Assembly (NCBI RefSeq): GCF_001907195.1
Contig: NZ_LVWA01000005.1
Coordinates: forward strand, 372,001-436,000
Origin: Pontibacter flavimaris
GTDB lineage: Bacteria; Bacteroidota; Bacteroidia; Cytophagales; Hymenobacteraceae
DNA length: 64,000 bases
Reading direction: 5' to 3'
The notes beneath the pieces were generated by a model. The model was given only the letters and a program-made list of their open reading frames with translations, was not told where the DNA came from and did not search any database. This document shows positions 35,714 to 44,132 of the stretch, piece after piece; positions within the stretch are counted from its first letter, which is position 1, and each line of letters begins with the position of its first letter. Made by a program: the position numbers and the translations under genes.

Positions 35714-36539
35714 AATAGACGCCCACCAGCATTTCTGGAAGTATAACCCCTGGCGCGAGAGCTGGATAACTGACGAGATGGCGGTGATTCAGCGCGATTT
35801 CCTGCCCGGGGACCTGCAGCCCCTGCTGCACCAGCACGGCTTCGATGGCTGTGTGCTGGTGCAGTCGGCGCAGCCGGAGGAGGAGAACGATTTTCTGCTG
35901 GAGCAGGCTGCCAAGTATGATTTTGTGAAAGGCGTAGTCGGTTGGGTAGATCTTCTAGCCGAAGACGTGGAGGAGAAGCTGGCCTATTACAAGCAGTTCG
36001 AGAAGCTAAAAGGGTTCCGCTACATTCTGCAGGGCAACCCGGACCCGGCCATCATGCTGCGGCCCGAGTTCAGGCGCGGGGTGGGCAAGTTGGGCAAGTA
36101 TGGCTATACCTACGATGTGCTCATCTACCCCAACCAGCTCGATTTTTCCAGAGAGTTCGTGGCGGCTTTCCCCGATCAGCCTTTCGTGATTGACCACCTG
36201 GCCAAGCCTGACATCAAGAACCAAAGTATAGATGCGTGGCGGCAAAGTATAAAGGCTTTTGGCAAGTATGAAAACGTGTGCTGTAAAGTATCGGGCATGG
36301 TAACAGAGGCCGACTGGCAGCACTGGAAAAAAGAAGACTTCCGCCCCTACCTGGATAGCATTGTGGAAACCTTCGGCACGAGCCGCCTACTATTCGGCTC
36401 TGATTGGCCGGTGTGCCTGGTAGCGGCCAGTTATGGCGAGATGCTGGGCATTGTGGAGGAGTACTTTTCCGCTTTCTCTAAAGAAGAACAGGCGGCCGTT
36501 TTCGGTGGCAACGCCGCTACGTTTTATAACCTGACATAA
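35706..36539 (+). CDS. Amidohydrolase, probable L-fuconolactonase
   Basis: This 277-residue member of the amidohydrolase-2 family begins with the metal motif IDAHQHFWKY and carries DHLAKPDI and LFGSDWPVCL. Related enzymes hydrolyse L-fucono-1,5-lactone or other sugar lactones. Its position between the FAH hydrolase (8-bp overlap) and the second SDR (2-bp gap) matches the lactone step directly after fucose oxidation. It is cytoplasmic. The family call is firm and the substrate is inferred from context. Confidence 0.91.
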   Translation: MLKIDAHQHFWKYNPWRESWITDEMAVIQRDFLPGDLQPLLHQHGFDGCVLVQSAQPEEENDFLLEQAAKYDFVKGVVGWVDLLAEDVEEKLAYYKQFEKLKGFRYILQGNPDPAIMLRPEFRRGVGKLGKYGYTYDVLIYPNQLDFSREFVAAFPDQPFVIDHLAKPDIKNQSIDAWRQSIKAFGKYENVCCKVSGMVTEADWQHWKKEDFRPYLDSIVETFGTSRLLFGSDWPVCLVAASYGEMLGIVEEYFSAFSKEEQAAVFGGNAATFYNLT

Positions 36540-36541
36540 GT

Positions 36542-37321
36542 ATGGATTTAGAACTCAAAGATAAAGTCATCATCGTGACCGGCGGAGCCAAAGGCATCGG
36601 CGAAGGCATTGTGCAGGTGCTGGCCAGCGAAGGCGCTATACCTGTTATCATCGGCCGGAACAAGGATGACAACCAGAAAACGGTAGCTGAGGTAGAGGCT
36701 GCCGGCGGGCAGGCTTTTGAGGTGGTCGCTGAATTGACAGAACCCGCCGCCTGTGAGCAGGCCGTGCAGGCCGTGCTGCAAAAGTATGGCCGCATCGACG
36801 GACTGGTGAACAATGCTGGCGTGAACGATGGGGTAGGGCTGGAAAAAGGCAGCTACGACGCCTTTATGGCTTCGCTCCACAAGAACGTGGTGCATTATTA
36901 CCTGATGGCGCACTATGCCTTGCCAGCGCTCAAAGAATCAAAAGGCGCGATTGTGAACATTGGCTCCAAAACGGCCGAGACAGGCCAGGGAGGCACTTCA
37001 GCTTATGCCGCTTCTAACGGCGCCCGCAACGCCCTCACCCGCGAGTGGGCCGTGGAACTGTTGCCCTATAGTATCAGAGTTAACGCCGTGATCGTGGCCG
37101 AAGCCTGGACGCCGCTCTACGAATCCTGGATCAGCACGTTCGATAATCCGGAGGAAAAAATGAAATCCATTACACAGAAAATTCCGCTGGAGCAGCGCAT
37201 GACCACCACCACCGAGATTGCCAATACGGTCGCATTCCTGCTCTCGCCCAAATCCAGCCACACCACCGGCCAGCTCATTCATGTGGATGGCGGCTATGTG
37301 CACCTGGACCGGGCTTTGTAG
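36542..37321 (+). CDS. SDR oxidoreductase, probable L-fucose dehydrogenase
   Basis: This is a 259-residue short-chain dehydrogenase with TGGAKGIGEG, NNAGVNDGVGL, IGSKTAETGQGGTSAYAASNG (catalytic Tyr; Asn replaces the usual Lys+4 neighbourhood pattern YxxSN) and VNAVIVAEAWTPLYESW. The AEAWTP segment resembles fucose-dehydrogenase-type SDRs. The catalytic YxxxK is read here as YAASN, so the expected Lys is Asn. This should be checked by alignment, since it is either an unusual active site or a known feature of the subgroup. It starts 2 bp after the lactonase and is the likely first enzyme of the pathway. Confidence 0.85.
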   Translation: MDLELKDKVIIVTGGAKGIGEGIVQVLASEGAIPVIIGRNKDDNQKTVAEVEAAGGQAFEVVAELTEPAACEQAVQAVLQKYGRIDGLVNNAGVNDGVGLEKGSYDAFMASLHKNVVHYYLMAHYALPALKESKGAIVNIGSKTAETGQGGTSAYAASNGARNALTREWAVELLPYSIRVNAVIVAEAWTPLYESWISTFDNPEEKMKSITQKIPLEQRMTTTTEIANTVAFLLSPKSSHTTGQLIHVDGGYVHLDRAL

Positions 37322-37431
37322 CCGGAAAGTATAAATCGGCGCGGCACTTTATTCAGAATGTTGTATACTTGAAGGATAGATAAAAGCTTAACCTTTAAAA
37401 GTATAAACATACCCCGCTTACTTTACATGTC

Positions 37432-39717
37432 ATGAAAAAATTGCTCCTGTTTCTTTTCACCCTTGCCACATTTACCGCTTCTGCCCAAACCGTTTTGGTT
37501 GATAAAGTAACCGATCCGGTGGAGTGGGTAAGTCCGCTAGTGGGAACCGACTCCAAGCACAGCCTCTCCAACGGCAACACCTATCCGGCCATTGCCCTGC
37601 CCTGGGGCATGAACTTCTGGATGCCGCAAACGGGCAAGATGGGCGACGGTTGGGGCTACATGTACAGCGCCGACAAGATTCGGGGATTTAAACAGACGCA
37701 CCAGCCCTCGCCGTGGATGAACGACTACGGGCAATTTGCCATCATGCCGGTAACCGGCAAGCTGCGTTTCGACCAGGACAGCCGCGCCAGCTGGTTCTCG
37801 CATAAGGCCGAGGTGGCCAAGCCCTACTACTACAGCGTATACCTGGCCGACCACGACGTGACCACCGAGATCACGCCGACCGAGCGCGCCGCCAGCTTCC
37901 GCTTCACCTTCCCTCAAACCGACAGTGCCTTTGTGGTGGTGGATGCTTTTGACCAGGGCTCTTATGTGAAGGTGATTCCGGGCGAGAACAAGATCGTGGG
38001 CTACACGACTAAAAACAGCGGGGGCGTGCCGGAGAATTTCAAGAACTACTTTGTGATCGTGTTTGACAAGCCTTTTGCCTACACCCATACCTGGCAGGAC
38101 AACGCGCTGAGCAACAACCTGGAGCTGCAGGCCAACCACGTCGGCGCCGTTATCGGCTTCAAGACGAAGAAAGGGGAGCAGGTAAATGCGCGCGTGGCCT
38201 CTTCGTTCATCAGCCCGGAGCAGGCTGAGCTTAACCTGAAGGAGATTGGCAACGACGACTTTGAAACGGTGAAGACAAAGGGCAAGAAGGCCTGGAACGA
38301 GCAGTTGAGCCGCGTAGCTGTGGAGGGCGGCACGCCCGAGCAGATCAGCACCTTCTACTCTAACCTGTACCGCACGCTGCTTTTCCCGCGCAAGTTCTAC
38401 GAGATCGATGCCAATGGAAAAACAGTGCACTACAGCCCGTACAACGGCAAAGTGCTGCCTGGCTTCATGTATACTGATACCGGTTTCTGGGACACCTTCC
38501 GTGCGCTGTTCCCTTTCCTGAACCTGATGTACCCGTCGGTGAACGCGGAGATTCAGGAGGGCCTGGCCAATACTTACAAGGAAGGCGGCTGGCTGCCGGA
38601 GTGGGCGAGCCCGGGTTACCGCAACGTGATGGTGGGCAACAACTCTGCCTCGGTGGTGGCAGATGCTTACCTGAAAGGCATCCGCGGCCAAGATATCAAG
38701 GCGCTTTACGAAGGCATGCTGAAGGGAGCTAACAACGAGGGGCCGCTGACGGCGGTAGGTCGTGCCGGTGCCGCCTACTACAACAAACTGGGCTATGTGC
38801 CTTACGATGTGAAGATCAACGAGAACGCTGCCCGCACGCTGGAGTATGCCTACGATGACTTTGCCATTTACCAGCTGGCCAAAGCGCTCAAAAGGCCTAA
38901 AAAGGAAATCAAGCTCTACGCCAAGCGTGCCCAGAACTACCGCAACCTCTACGACCCGTCTACGGGCCTGATGCGCGGCAAGAACCAGGACGGCACGTTT
39001 CAGTCGCCGTTTAACCCCTTTAAGTGGGGCGATGCCTTTACGGAGGGCAACAGCTGGCACTACAGTTGGTCGGTGTTCCACGATGTGCAGGGCCTGATCG
39101 ATTTAATGGGTGGCAAGGCTAACTTTACCGCCAAGCTCGACTCGGTATTCACGCTGCCGCCCGTGTACGACGAGAGTTATTACGGCCAGGTGATCCACGA
39201 GATCCGGGAAATGCAGATTGCCAACATGGGCCAGTATGCTCACGGCAACCAGCCCATCCAGCACATGATCTACCTCTACAACTATGCCGGCGAGCCCTGG
39301 AAGGCGCAGTACTGGGTGCGCGAAACAATGAACCGCATGTATACTTCGGCCCCGGACGGCTACTGCGGCGACGAAGACAATGGTCAGACCTCGGCCTGGT
39401 ACGTGTTCTCGGCCCTGGGTTTCTACCCGGTAACGCCCGCCACCGACCAGTATGTGCTGGGTGCGCCGCTGTTTAAAAAGGCTACCCTAAAGCTGGAGAA
39501 CGGAGAAGAGATCGTGATCAACGCACCACAGAACAGCAATGAGAACCGCTATATCCAAAGTATGCGCCTCAATGGCAAAGCCTACGACAAAAACTGGCTA
39601 AGCTATAAGGAGCTGATGAAAGGAGCAAGTATGGATTTCGAGATGACCGGTTCGCCTAACAAGCAGCGCGGCACGAAAGAAGATGCTTTTCCTTATTCTA
39701 TGTCGCGGGAGAAATAG
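37432..39717 (+). CDS. GH92 alpha-mannosidase, second copy
   Basis: This 761-residue exported protein has Sec signal MKKLLLFLFTLATFTASAQ. GH92 features are VSPLVGTDSKHSLSNGNTYP, TGFWDTFRALFPFLNL, EGNSWHYSWSVFHDVQGLI, HGNQPIQHMIYLYNYAG and GDEDNGQTSAWYVFSALGFYP. Compared with the 24443 enzyme it has Gln for Glu in HGN(E/Q)P and Asp for Asn in G(N/D)ED, and WMPQTGKMGDGWGYMYSADK in place of the first enzyme's N-terminal loop. A different mannosidic linkage is likely. It follows the fucose block by 110 bp and ends at a strong terminator. Confidence 0.94.
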   Translation: MKKLLLFLFTLATFTASAQTVLVDKVTDPVEWVSPLVGTDSKHSLSNGNTYPAIALPWGMNFWMPQTGKMGDGWGYMYSADKIRGFKQTHQPSPWMNDYGQFAIMPVTGKLRFDQDSRASWFSHKAEVAKPYYYSVYLADHDVTTEITPTERAASFRFTFPQTDSAFVVVDAFDQGSYVKVIPGENKIVGYTTKNSGGVPENFKNYFVIVFDKPFAYTHTWQDNALSNNLELQANHVGAVIGFKTKKGEQVNARVASSFISPEQAELNLKEIGNDDFETVKTKGKKAWNEQLSRVAVEGGTPEQISTFYSNLYRTLLFPRKFYEIDANGKTVHYSPYNGKVLPGFMYTDTGFWDTFRALFPFLNLMYPSVNAEIQEGLANTYKEGGWLPEWASPGYRNVMVGNNSASVVADAYLKGIRGQDIKALYEGMLKGANNEGPLTAVGRAGAAYYNKLGYVPYDVKINENAARTLEYAYDDFAIYQLAKALKRPKKEIKLYAKRAQNYRNLYDPSTGLMRGKNQDGTFQSPFNPFKWGDAFTEGNSWHYSWSVFHDVQGLIDLMGGKANFTAKLDSVFTLPPVYDESYYGQVIHEIREMQIANMGQYAHGNQPIQHMIYLYNYAGEPWKAQYWVRETMNRMYTSAPDGYCGDEDNGQTSAWYVFSALGFYPVTPATDQYVLGAPLFKKATLKLENGEEIVINAPQNSNENRYIQSMRLNGKAYDKNWLSYKELMKGASMDFEMTGSPNKQRGTKEDAFPYSMSREK

Positions 39718-39761
39718 GATATAGAAAGAGAAGATAGTTTATACTTCCAACTGGGTACTGG

Positions 39762-39800
39762 CATCCCTCTCCTATACTTTTAGGAGAGGGATGTTTTTTT
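39762..39800 (+). terminator. Rho-independent terminator after GH92
   Basis: CATCCCTCTCCTA (39762-39774) and its exact complement (39781-39793) form the stem; TTTTTTT follows. The loop is TACTTT, part of the recurrent hexamer context. Confidence 0.9.
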
Positions 39801-39830
39801 AGCGCAGGGCTCAATTTCACCCCACCCCTA

Positions 39831-39852
39831 CCCCTCCTTGTCCAAGGAGGGG
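39831..39852. repeat. CCCCTCC/GGAGGGG hairpin C4
   Basis: CCCCTCCTTG and CAAGGAGGGG with a TC loop, identical in its arms to C2. Confidence 0.7.
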
Positions 39853-39951
39853 AGCTCTGTAAATGCTATAACCAAAGTATAAGTTTTATAGTTGCTGCCG
39901 GTATTGTTCGGACAGGTCGCGACCATGTACGAACAGGTGAAATCCTTTCTT

Positions 39952-40021
39952 TGTCATCTCGAGCAGCGCGAGAGATCTATCTGGAATTCTATAGGGATCT
40001 CTCCCTGAGGTCGAGATGACA
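39952..40021. repeat. TCTCGAG element D2
   Basis: A 70-bp element with perfect 11-bp terminal arms TGTCATCTCGA / TCGAGATGACA. Very similar to D1. Confidence 0.8.
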
Positions 40022-40027
40022 GCAAGG

Positions 40028-40290
40028 CAGCGGCTATCGAATCTGATCCCAGCCTTTGGGTTGAGCGCCTATGCGAGTTTTTCCGGTGCCGAACGAGAGT
40101 GAGGCAGCCCGAGGCACGAGGGCAGGAAAAGCTCCCAGCGCGATGCCCTTATCGAGGGCCCCTACCCCCAAGGCGCGGCCTCCCGGCCTTGAGGGAGCCA
40201 AAGTATAAAATAAAAACAATAGGCAAGTAAGACTGAGGATCAGCGGCAGCTAGCAAGTATAGCCTGTGTCAAGTGGAAGGAAGCAGCGGC
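40028..40290. repeat. ~240-bp dispersed structured repeat, copy B4
   Basis: Contains GCGAGTTTTTCCGGTG, GGCAGGAAAAGCTCCCAGCG and the terminal hairpin CTCCCGGCCTTGAGGGAG. The middle differs from other copies (CGATGCCCTTATCGAGGG). Confidence 0.7.
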
Positions 40291-40349
40291 TAGGAAAGTA
40301 TAAATCAAGTATGAGCAAGTATAGCCAAAGTATTAAGTATAATCCAAGT

Positions 40350-40465
40350 ATAAAAAGGCACAAGCGGACGCTTGCGCCAGGGAAAGTATAAAGTATAGCA
40401 GCAAGTATAAACTGGAAAGTATAGCCTAAGTACAAGCGGCACGAGCTACAAGCGCCAGCAACGAG
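40350..40465. repeat. Palindrome array E9 with dense AGTATA
   Basis: GGCACAAGCGGACGCTTGCGCC and a degraded GGCACGAGCTACAAGCGCC module among about six AGTATA units. Confidence 0.6.
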
Positions 40466-40530
40466 AGACAAGTATACAAGTATAGCCAAAGTATAAAATC
40501 CACGCAGCGGGCGATGCTACATTATCGAGT

Positions 40531-41640
40531 TCACTGGGCCGCCTCAATATAATAGTGCAGGTTCTCTTTTGTGATGATATCCAGTGGCAGGTACTTGATC
40601 GGGTTGTTCTTTTTCTTGAAGATCAGGTGGTCGGCCAGGCCCTGAATACCCCAATATCCCTGGCCCCTGGGGTTCTGGTTGATCAGGAAATTGATGTGGT
40701 TGGTGTTCAGGTGGGCCAGGTTCTCCTCGATCAGGTCGTAGCCTACCAGGTGCACGTGCTGCAGCTTCTTCTGCGCCAGGTAATCTGCCATAATGTGGGC
40801 CTTGGAGTTGGTCACAAACACGCCCCTGATGTCTGGTGTGTCTTTCAGAACCTTGTCGAGCTGCTGGATTATACTTTGCTTGCCACCGCCTTGCACGTCT
40901 ACCTGCACTACATTATACTTGCCCTCCAGTTCCTGCGTCACGAAGTAATCCACGAAGCCCTGCTCCTTGCTGATCAGGTGGGAGGAGTTCGCGACATCCT
41001 CCTCAATATGCGCCACCAGAAAAGAGCCTTTCTCCTGGTTACCATAATGCAGTAACTTGGCAGCCAGAAAACCACTCTGGTAAGAGTCCTGGCCGATGTA
41101 CATGAGCGGTTCGTAATTAGGGATCTGCGTATTGAAGAGCACAAAGGGGATTCCCTGGCGCCTCCATTTACTGAAGTATGCCAGCGACTGCCGGTAAAAC
41201 ACAGGAGCCACCAATATGCCATCAAATGACCGGGAGGCTACCTTATCGGCCTCCTTCACAAAAGACTCAGCGTTGAAAGGGTCGAAACAGAATTGTGTCA
41301 CCCGCATGCCGTACTGCTGGAGTTCCTCCTCGGCCTTTTCAATGCCCTCCTGCGGGGCCTTCCAGTAGCGGTCGTAGGCAGGGTCGGGTATGAGGGCGGC
41401 TATCTGGTAGATTTTGTTGTTAACCAGGGCGCGGGCCAGGATGTTGGGCTTGTAGTTGAGCTCCTCGGCAATTTTAAGCACCCGCTGGCGCACGTCATCG
41501 GCCACCCTGCCGCGGTTATGAAGCACACGGTCCACGGTTCCTGTTGATACATTCGCCTTCTCAGCAATATCCTTTATCCTTACCACCTTGTTCAAGTTCT
41601 GCGTCTCTTTTGTGAGTTTATACTTTGCTCCGCCGCTCAC
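40531..41640 (-). CDS. LacI-family transcriptional regulator (A)
   Basis: This 369-residue regulator has an N-terminal LacI helix-turn-helix (about 20-70: VRIKDIAEKANVSTGTVDRV, LHNRGRV, LNYKPNILARAL) and a periplasmic-binding-protein-like effector domain (about 75-365: GILVAPVFYR, MYIGQDSYQSGFLAAKLL, GVFVTNSKAHIMADYL). The hinge helix is present. The effector pocket type suggests a sugar or sugar acid. It sits at the 3' end of the GH109 block behind a terminator, so it has its own promoter. Its operator is not known; the CAAACGTTTG sites near 49200 and 54717 are candidates. The first ATG at 41640 leaves about 18 extra residues before the HTH. Confidence 0.93.
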   Translation of the reverse strand: MSGGAKYKLTKETQNLNKVVRIKDIAEKANVSTGTVDRVLHNRGRVADDVRQRVLKIAEELNYKPNILARALVNNKIYQIAALIPDPAYDRYWKAPQEGIEKAEEELQQYGMRVTQFCFDPFNAESFVKEADKVASRSFDGILVAPVFYRQSLAYFSKWRRQGIPFVLFNTQIPNYEPLMYIGQDSYQSGFLAAKLLHYGNQEKGSFLVAHIEEDVANSSHLISKEQGFVDYFVTQELEGKYNVVQVDVQGGGKQSIIQQLDKVLKDTPDIRGVFVTNSKAHIMADYLAQKKLQHVHLVGYDLIEENLAHLNTNHINFLINQNPRGQGYWGIQGLADHLIFKKKNNPIKYLPLDIITKENLHYYIEAAQ

Positions 41641-41823
41641 GCGTGCAGAGGATTTATACTTTGCTTTGAGGTGTTCCCGCGAAAACGACCTGCTTTGGCA
41701 GCTTTTTCAACGCCGGTCTCAGGTGTTCCTGCCATTATCTCCCGACAATATATAAAATTAAAGGAATATTCTTCTTAAGCGAAACCCAAATCAGCAAAAG
41801 TATAGCCTTGCCTTGCCGGAAGC

Positions 41824-41856
41824 ATAAAAAAAGCCCCGGCTTTAGTGGCCGGGGCT
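41824..41856 (-). terminator. Rho-independent terminator of the GH109 operon
   Basis: AGCCCCGGC (41832-41840) and GCCGGGGCT (41848-41856) are perfect arms. On the minus strand TTTTTTTATG follows. It ends the kinase/CBM9-like/GH109 transcript. Confidence 0.9.
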
Positions 41857-41911
41857 ATGGCTAAAGTATAAAACGGCGTGCAGTCTGGCAGCGCGTTATA
41901 CGTTGGTTAGC

Positions 41912-43363
41912 TTAGGATTTAACGATCACGTTAGTAGTGCCGCCGCCTGCCAGCGACAGGTTTACCGGCGCGTTCTTCTGCCAGGCACCACCCGTAAAGT
42001 CAGGCACGTCGATGGAGTTGGAGCGGTTGGCTACCGACCACTCGCTCAGCAGACCCACAGCCGTCCAGGAGGCGGCGTCGTATACATCCTGGTCCAGTGG
42101 CAGGCCGTTGCGCAGGCAGTCGATCAGGCGCCAGTCCATCATGAAGTCCATGCCGCCGTGGCCGCCGATCTTCTTGGCCATCTCGCCGATCTTTTTCACG
42201 ATCTCCGGGGTGTACTGCTCTTCCAGGGCCTTCACCTCCTCTGGCTTGAGCCAGCCGTGGCCTTTGGAGATCTTTGCCTCCGGCCACTTACGCGCCATGC
42301 CCTTGGTGCCGCTCACCAGGTGGATGCGGGAGTAAGGGCGCGGCGTGGTTACGTCGTGCTGGATCATGATGGTGCGGCCTTTCTTGGTGCGGATGGTGGT
42401 GGTGTTCATGTTGCCACGATAGGTATCCTGCACGAATTCCTTGTAGAACGCATCGCCCTCGGCACGCTTCTGCGCCTCCTCATACATCTGGAAATCGTCC
42501 GTCGATACCGAAGTGAGGTAGTCCATTACGTCGCCGCGGTTCACGTTCATCACCTGGCAGATAGGGCCAAGGCCGTGGGTAGGGTAGAGGCTGCCGTTGC
42601 GGGTCATGTTCTCGCGCAGGCGCCACATGTTCTGGTAGCCGTCCTTGTCGAAGTTCAGGTCCAGTAGTTGGTGGATGTAGGCACCCTCGCCGTGCACGAT
42701 CTCGCCAAAGTAGCCCTGGCGGGCCATGTTCAGCGTCAGGATCTCGAAGAAGTCGTAGCAGCAGTTCTCCAGCATCATGCAGTGCTTCTTGGTGCGCTCC
42801 GATGTCTCTACCAGTTGCCAGCACTCTTCTATACTTGTGGCGGCCGGCACCTCCACGGCAGCGTGCTTGCCGTGCTCCATGGCATAAATGGCCTGTGGGG
42901 CGTGCAGGTGCCAGGGCGTGGTGATATAGATCAGGTCCAGGTCGTCCCGGTTAAACATTTCCTTCCAGGATTCTTCCTTACCGGAGTAGAGGGTGGGGTT
43001 GTGGGCAGAGCCTGTTCTTTCCTGCAGCTCCTTTTTTACTTTCTCGGCCCGCTCCGGGAGCAGGTCGCAGAGCGCCTTTATCTCTACGCCTTCAATGTTG
43101 CTCATGCGGTACACGGCGCCGGGGCCGCGCATGCCCAGGCCCACAAATCCGATGCGCACCTTGTTTAGCTTGGGGGCACTGTAGCCACTCATGTTAAACT
43201 GCTGCGTGTGCTTGCGTTGGGCCTGTTGTGCTATCTGGGCCAGGTTGGACTTCGATTGCTCTTCTGCGGCGCCTGTGGCACAGCCTGCGAGCAAGCCTGT
43301 GCCGGCGATGCTTATCCCAGCCAGACCGGAAAGTTTCAAGAATTCTCTGCGGTTACTACTCAT
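41912..43363 (-). CDS. GH109 alpha-N-acetylgalactosaminidase (Gfo/Idh/MocA fold), Tat lipoprotein
   Basis: The protein is 483 residues. A Tat motif with lipobox (NRREFLKLSGLAG ... LLAGC) precedes an NAD-binding Rossmann domain (about 67-200: VRIGFVGLGMRGPGAVYRM, ALCDLLPERAEKV, YITTPWHLHAPQA) and the Gfo-type C-terminal domain (NGSLYPTHGLGPICQVMNVN). GH109 enzymes use tightly bound NAD+ to remove alpha-GalNAc, for instance from blood-group A or core mucin structures. It lies downstream of the sugar kinase fusion, consistent with GalNAc salvage. NAD binding would require folding before Tat export, which fits the signal. An ordinary Gfo/Idh/MocA oxidoreductase is the alternative. Confidence 0.92.
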   Translation of the reverse strand: MSSNRREFLKLSGLAGISIAGTGLLAGCATGAAEEQSKSNLAQIAQQAQRKHTQQFNMSGYSAPKLNKVRIGFVGLGMRGPGAVYRMSNIEGVEIKALCDLLPERAEKVKKELQERTGSAHNPTLYSGKEESWKEMFNRDDLDLIYITTPWHLHAPQAIYAMEHGKHAAVEVPAATSIEECWQLVETSERTKKHCMMLENCCYDFFEILTLNMARQGYFGEIVHGEGAYIHQLLDLNFDKDGYQNMWRLRENMTRNGSLYPTHGLGPICQVMNVNRGDVMDYLTSVSTDDFQMYEEAQKRAEGDAFYKEFVQDTYRGNMNTTTIRTKKGRTIMIQHDVTTPRPYSRIHLVSGTKGMARKWPEAKISKGHGWLKPEEVKALEEQYTPEIVKKIGEMAKKIGGHGGMDFMMDWRLIDCLRNGLPLDQDVYDAASWTAVGLLSEWSVANRSNSIDVPDFTGGAWQKNAPVNLSLAGGGTTNVIVKS

Positions 43364-43476
43364 GGTTTTATAGGTTAGAAGTTAAGCTGATGTTTCGGTT
43401 ATGTTATGTTGAAATGATCCGGTCAAGTATAAATCCTGCCTGATGCTCCTCCGTCTGAGGTCTCTGCTCGCGGGTA

Positions 43477-44127
43477 TCATCCTTCACTGAAAGAGATGGC
43501 GCCAAAATCCTTGGGGCAGTGAAAATTTGGCACGGGAGCCGTTACCGGGTTCCAGACCAGGAAGTGGGGCTCCGGCAGATCATCCCCGCATTTATAAAAG
43601 TTGCCCCGGGCCTGCAGCCCGGCAAAGTGCTCCAGCCGGTGTTCGGTAAACACTGCGGCAGGTATCCGGAGGGTCAGCTCCCAGGCCCGCTCCTTTTGGC
43701 CGTGGTTGGCTACCTTAAGGTTGGCCAGGTGCTCTATTTGTGAGATAGCCTCTACAGCGAGTGGCTTTCTATCCTGCTTCCCCGGGCCATAGGCTACCAG
43801 GCAGGTACCCAGGCAGTTGGCCTCTATGTTATAGTAAGCGGGCTCCTCCCCAAAAGAGATAAAGAACTCCACGCAAGTGTCCTTGTAAACAGGATCGTTG
43901 ATGTTTCTGTAACGCGCCAGCACCGCCTGCTCCCGTACTTTATACTTGAGCAGCAGGTGGCTGCCGCTGTGGGCAAGCGTGAAGCCCGCTTCTACCTTTG
44001 CCCCGCCAGAGGGCCAGGGCGCCACGTCGATGCGTTGCGCGGGGAGCAGGTCAAGCACCTCCGACACGTCGGAAAGCGGGCTAGTGGGCTGCAGGGCAGG
44101 TAGTGCAGGGACGAGCAGTTGTTTCAT
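43477..44127 (-). CDS. CBM9-like protein without signal peptide
   Basis: This 216-residue protein starts at 44127, 5 bp after the stop of the kinase fusion gene; a start further upstream would lie inside that gene. CBM9_2-like features are HLLLKYKVREQAVLARYRNI, NDPVYKDTCVEFFISF, YYNIEANCLGTCL, AWELTLRIPA and FYKCGDDLPEPHFLVWNPV. No secretion signal or transmembrane segment is seen, so it is predicted cytoplasmic. That is unexpected for a carbohydrate-binding module and suggests an intracellular role linked to the sugar-phosphate enzyme. The function is unknown. Confidence 0.8.
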   Translation of the reverse strand: MKQLLVPALPALQPTSPLSDVSEVLDLLPAQRIDVAPWPSGGAKVEAGFTLAHSGSHLLLKYKVREQAVLARYRNINDPVYKDTCVEFFISFGEEPAYYNIEANCLGTCLVAYGPGKQDRKPLAVEAISQIEHLANLKVANHGQKERAWELTLRIPAAVFTEHRLEHFAGLQARGNFYKCGDDLPEPHFLVWNPVTAPVPNFHCPKDFGAISFSEG

Positions 44128-44132
44128 GTTCT

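Larger units (their letters stand above)
39718..40530. other. 813-bp gene-free gap, largest in the window
   Basis: Between converging genes: terminator (39762), hairpin C4, element D2, copy B4, array E9, then many AGTATA units at 40290-40350 and 40380-40500. No gene is seen. Confidence 0.75.

Noticed and set aside
37537..39081. 514-codon open frame on the minus strand
   Set aside because: Antisense to the second GH92, with His/Val-rich shadow composition and no recognisable domain.
15451..40530. Insertion sequence or prophage remnants in the large gaps
   Set aside because: No transposase, integrase or phage protein fragment is seen; only non-coding repeats.
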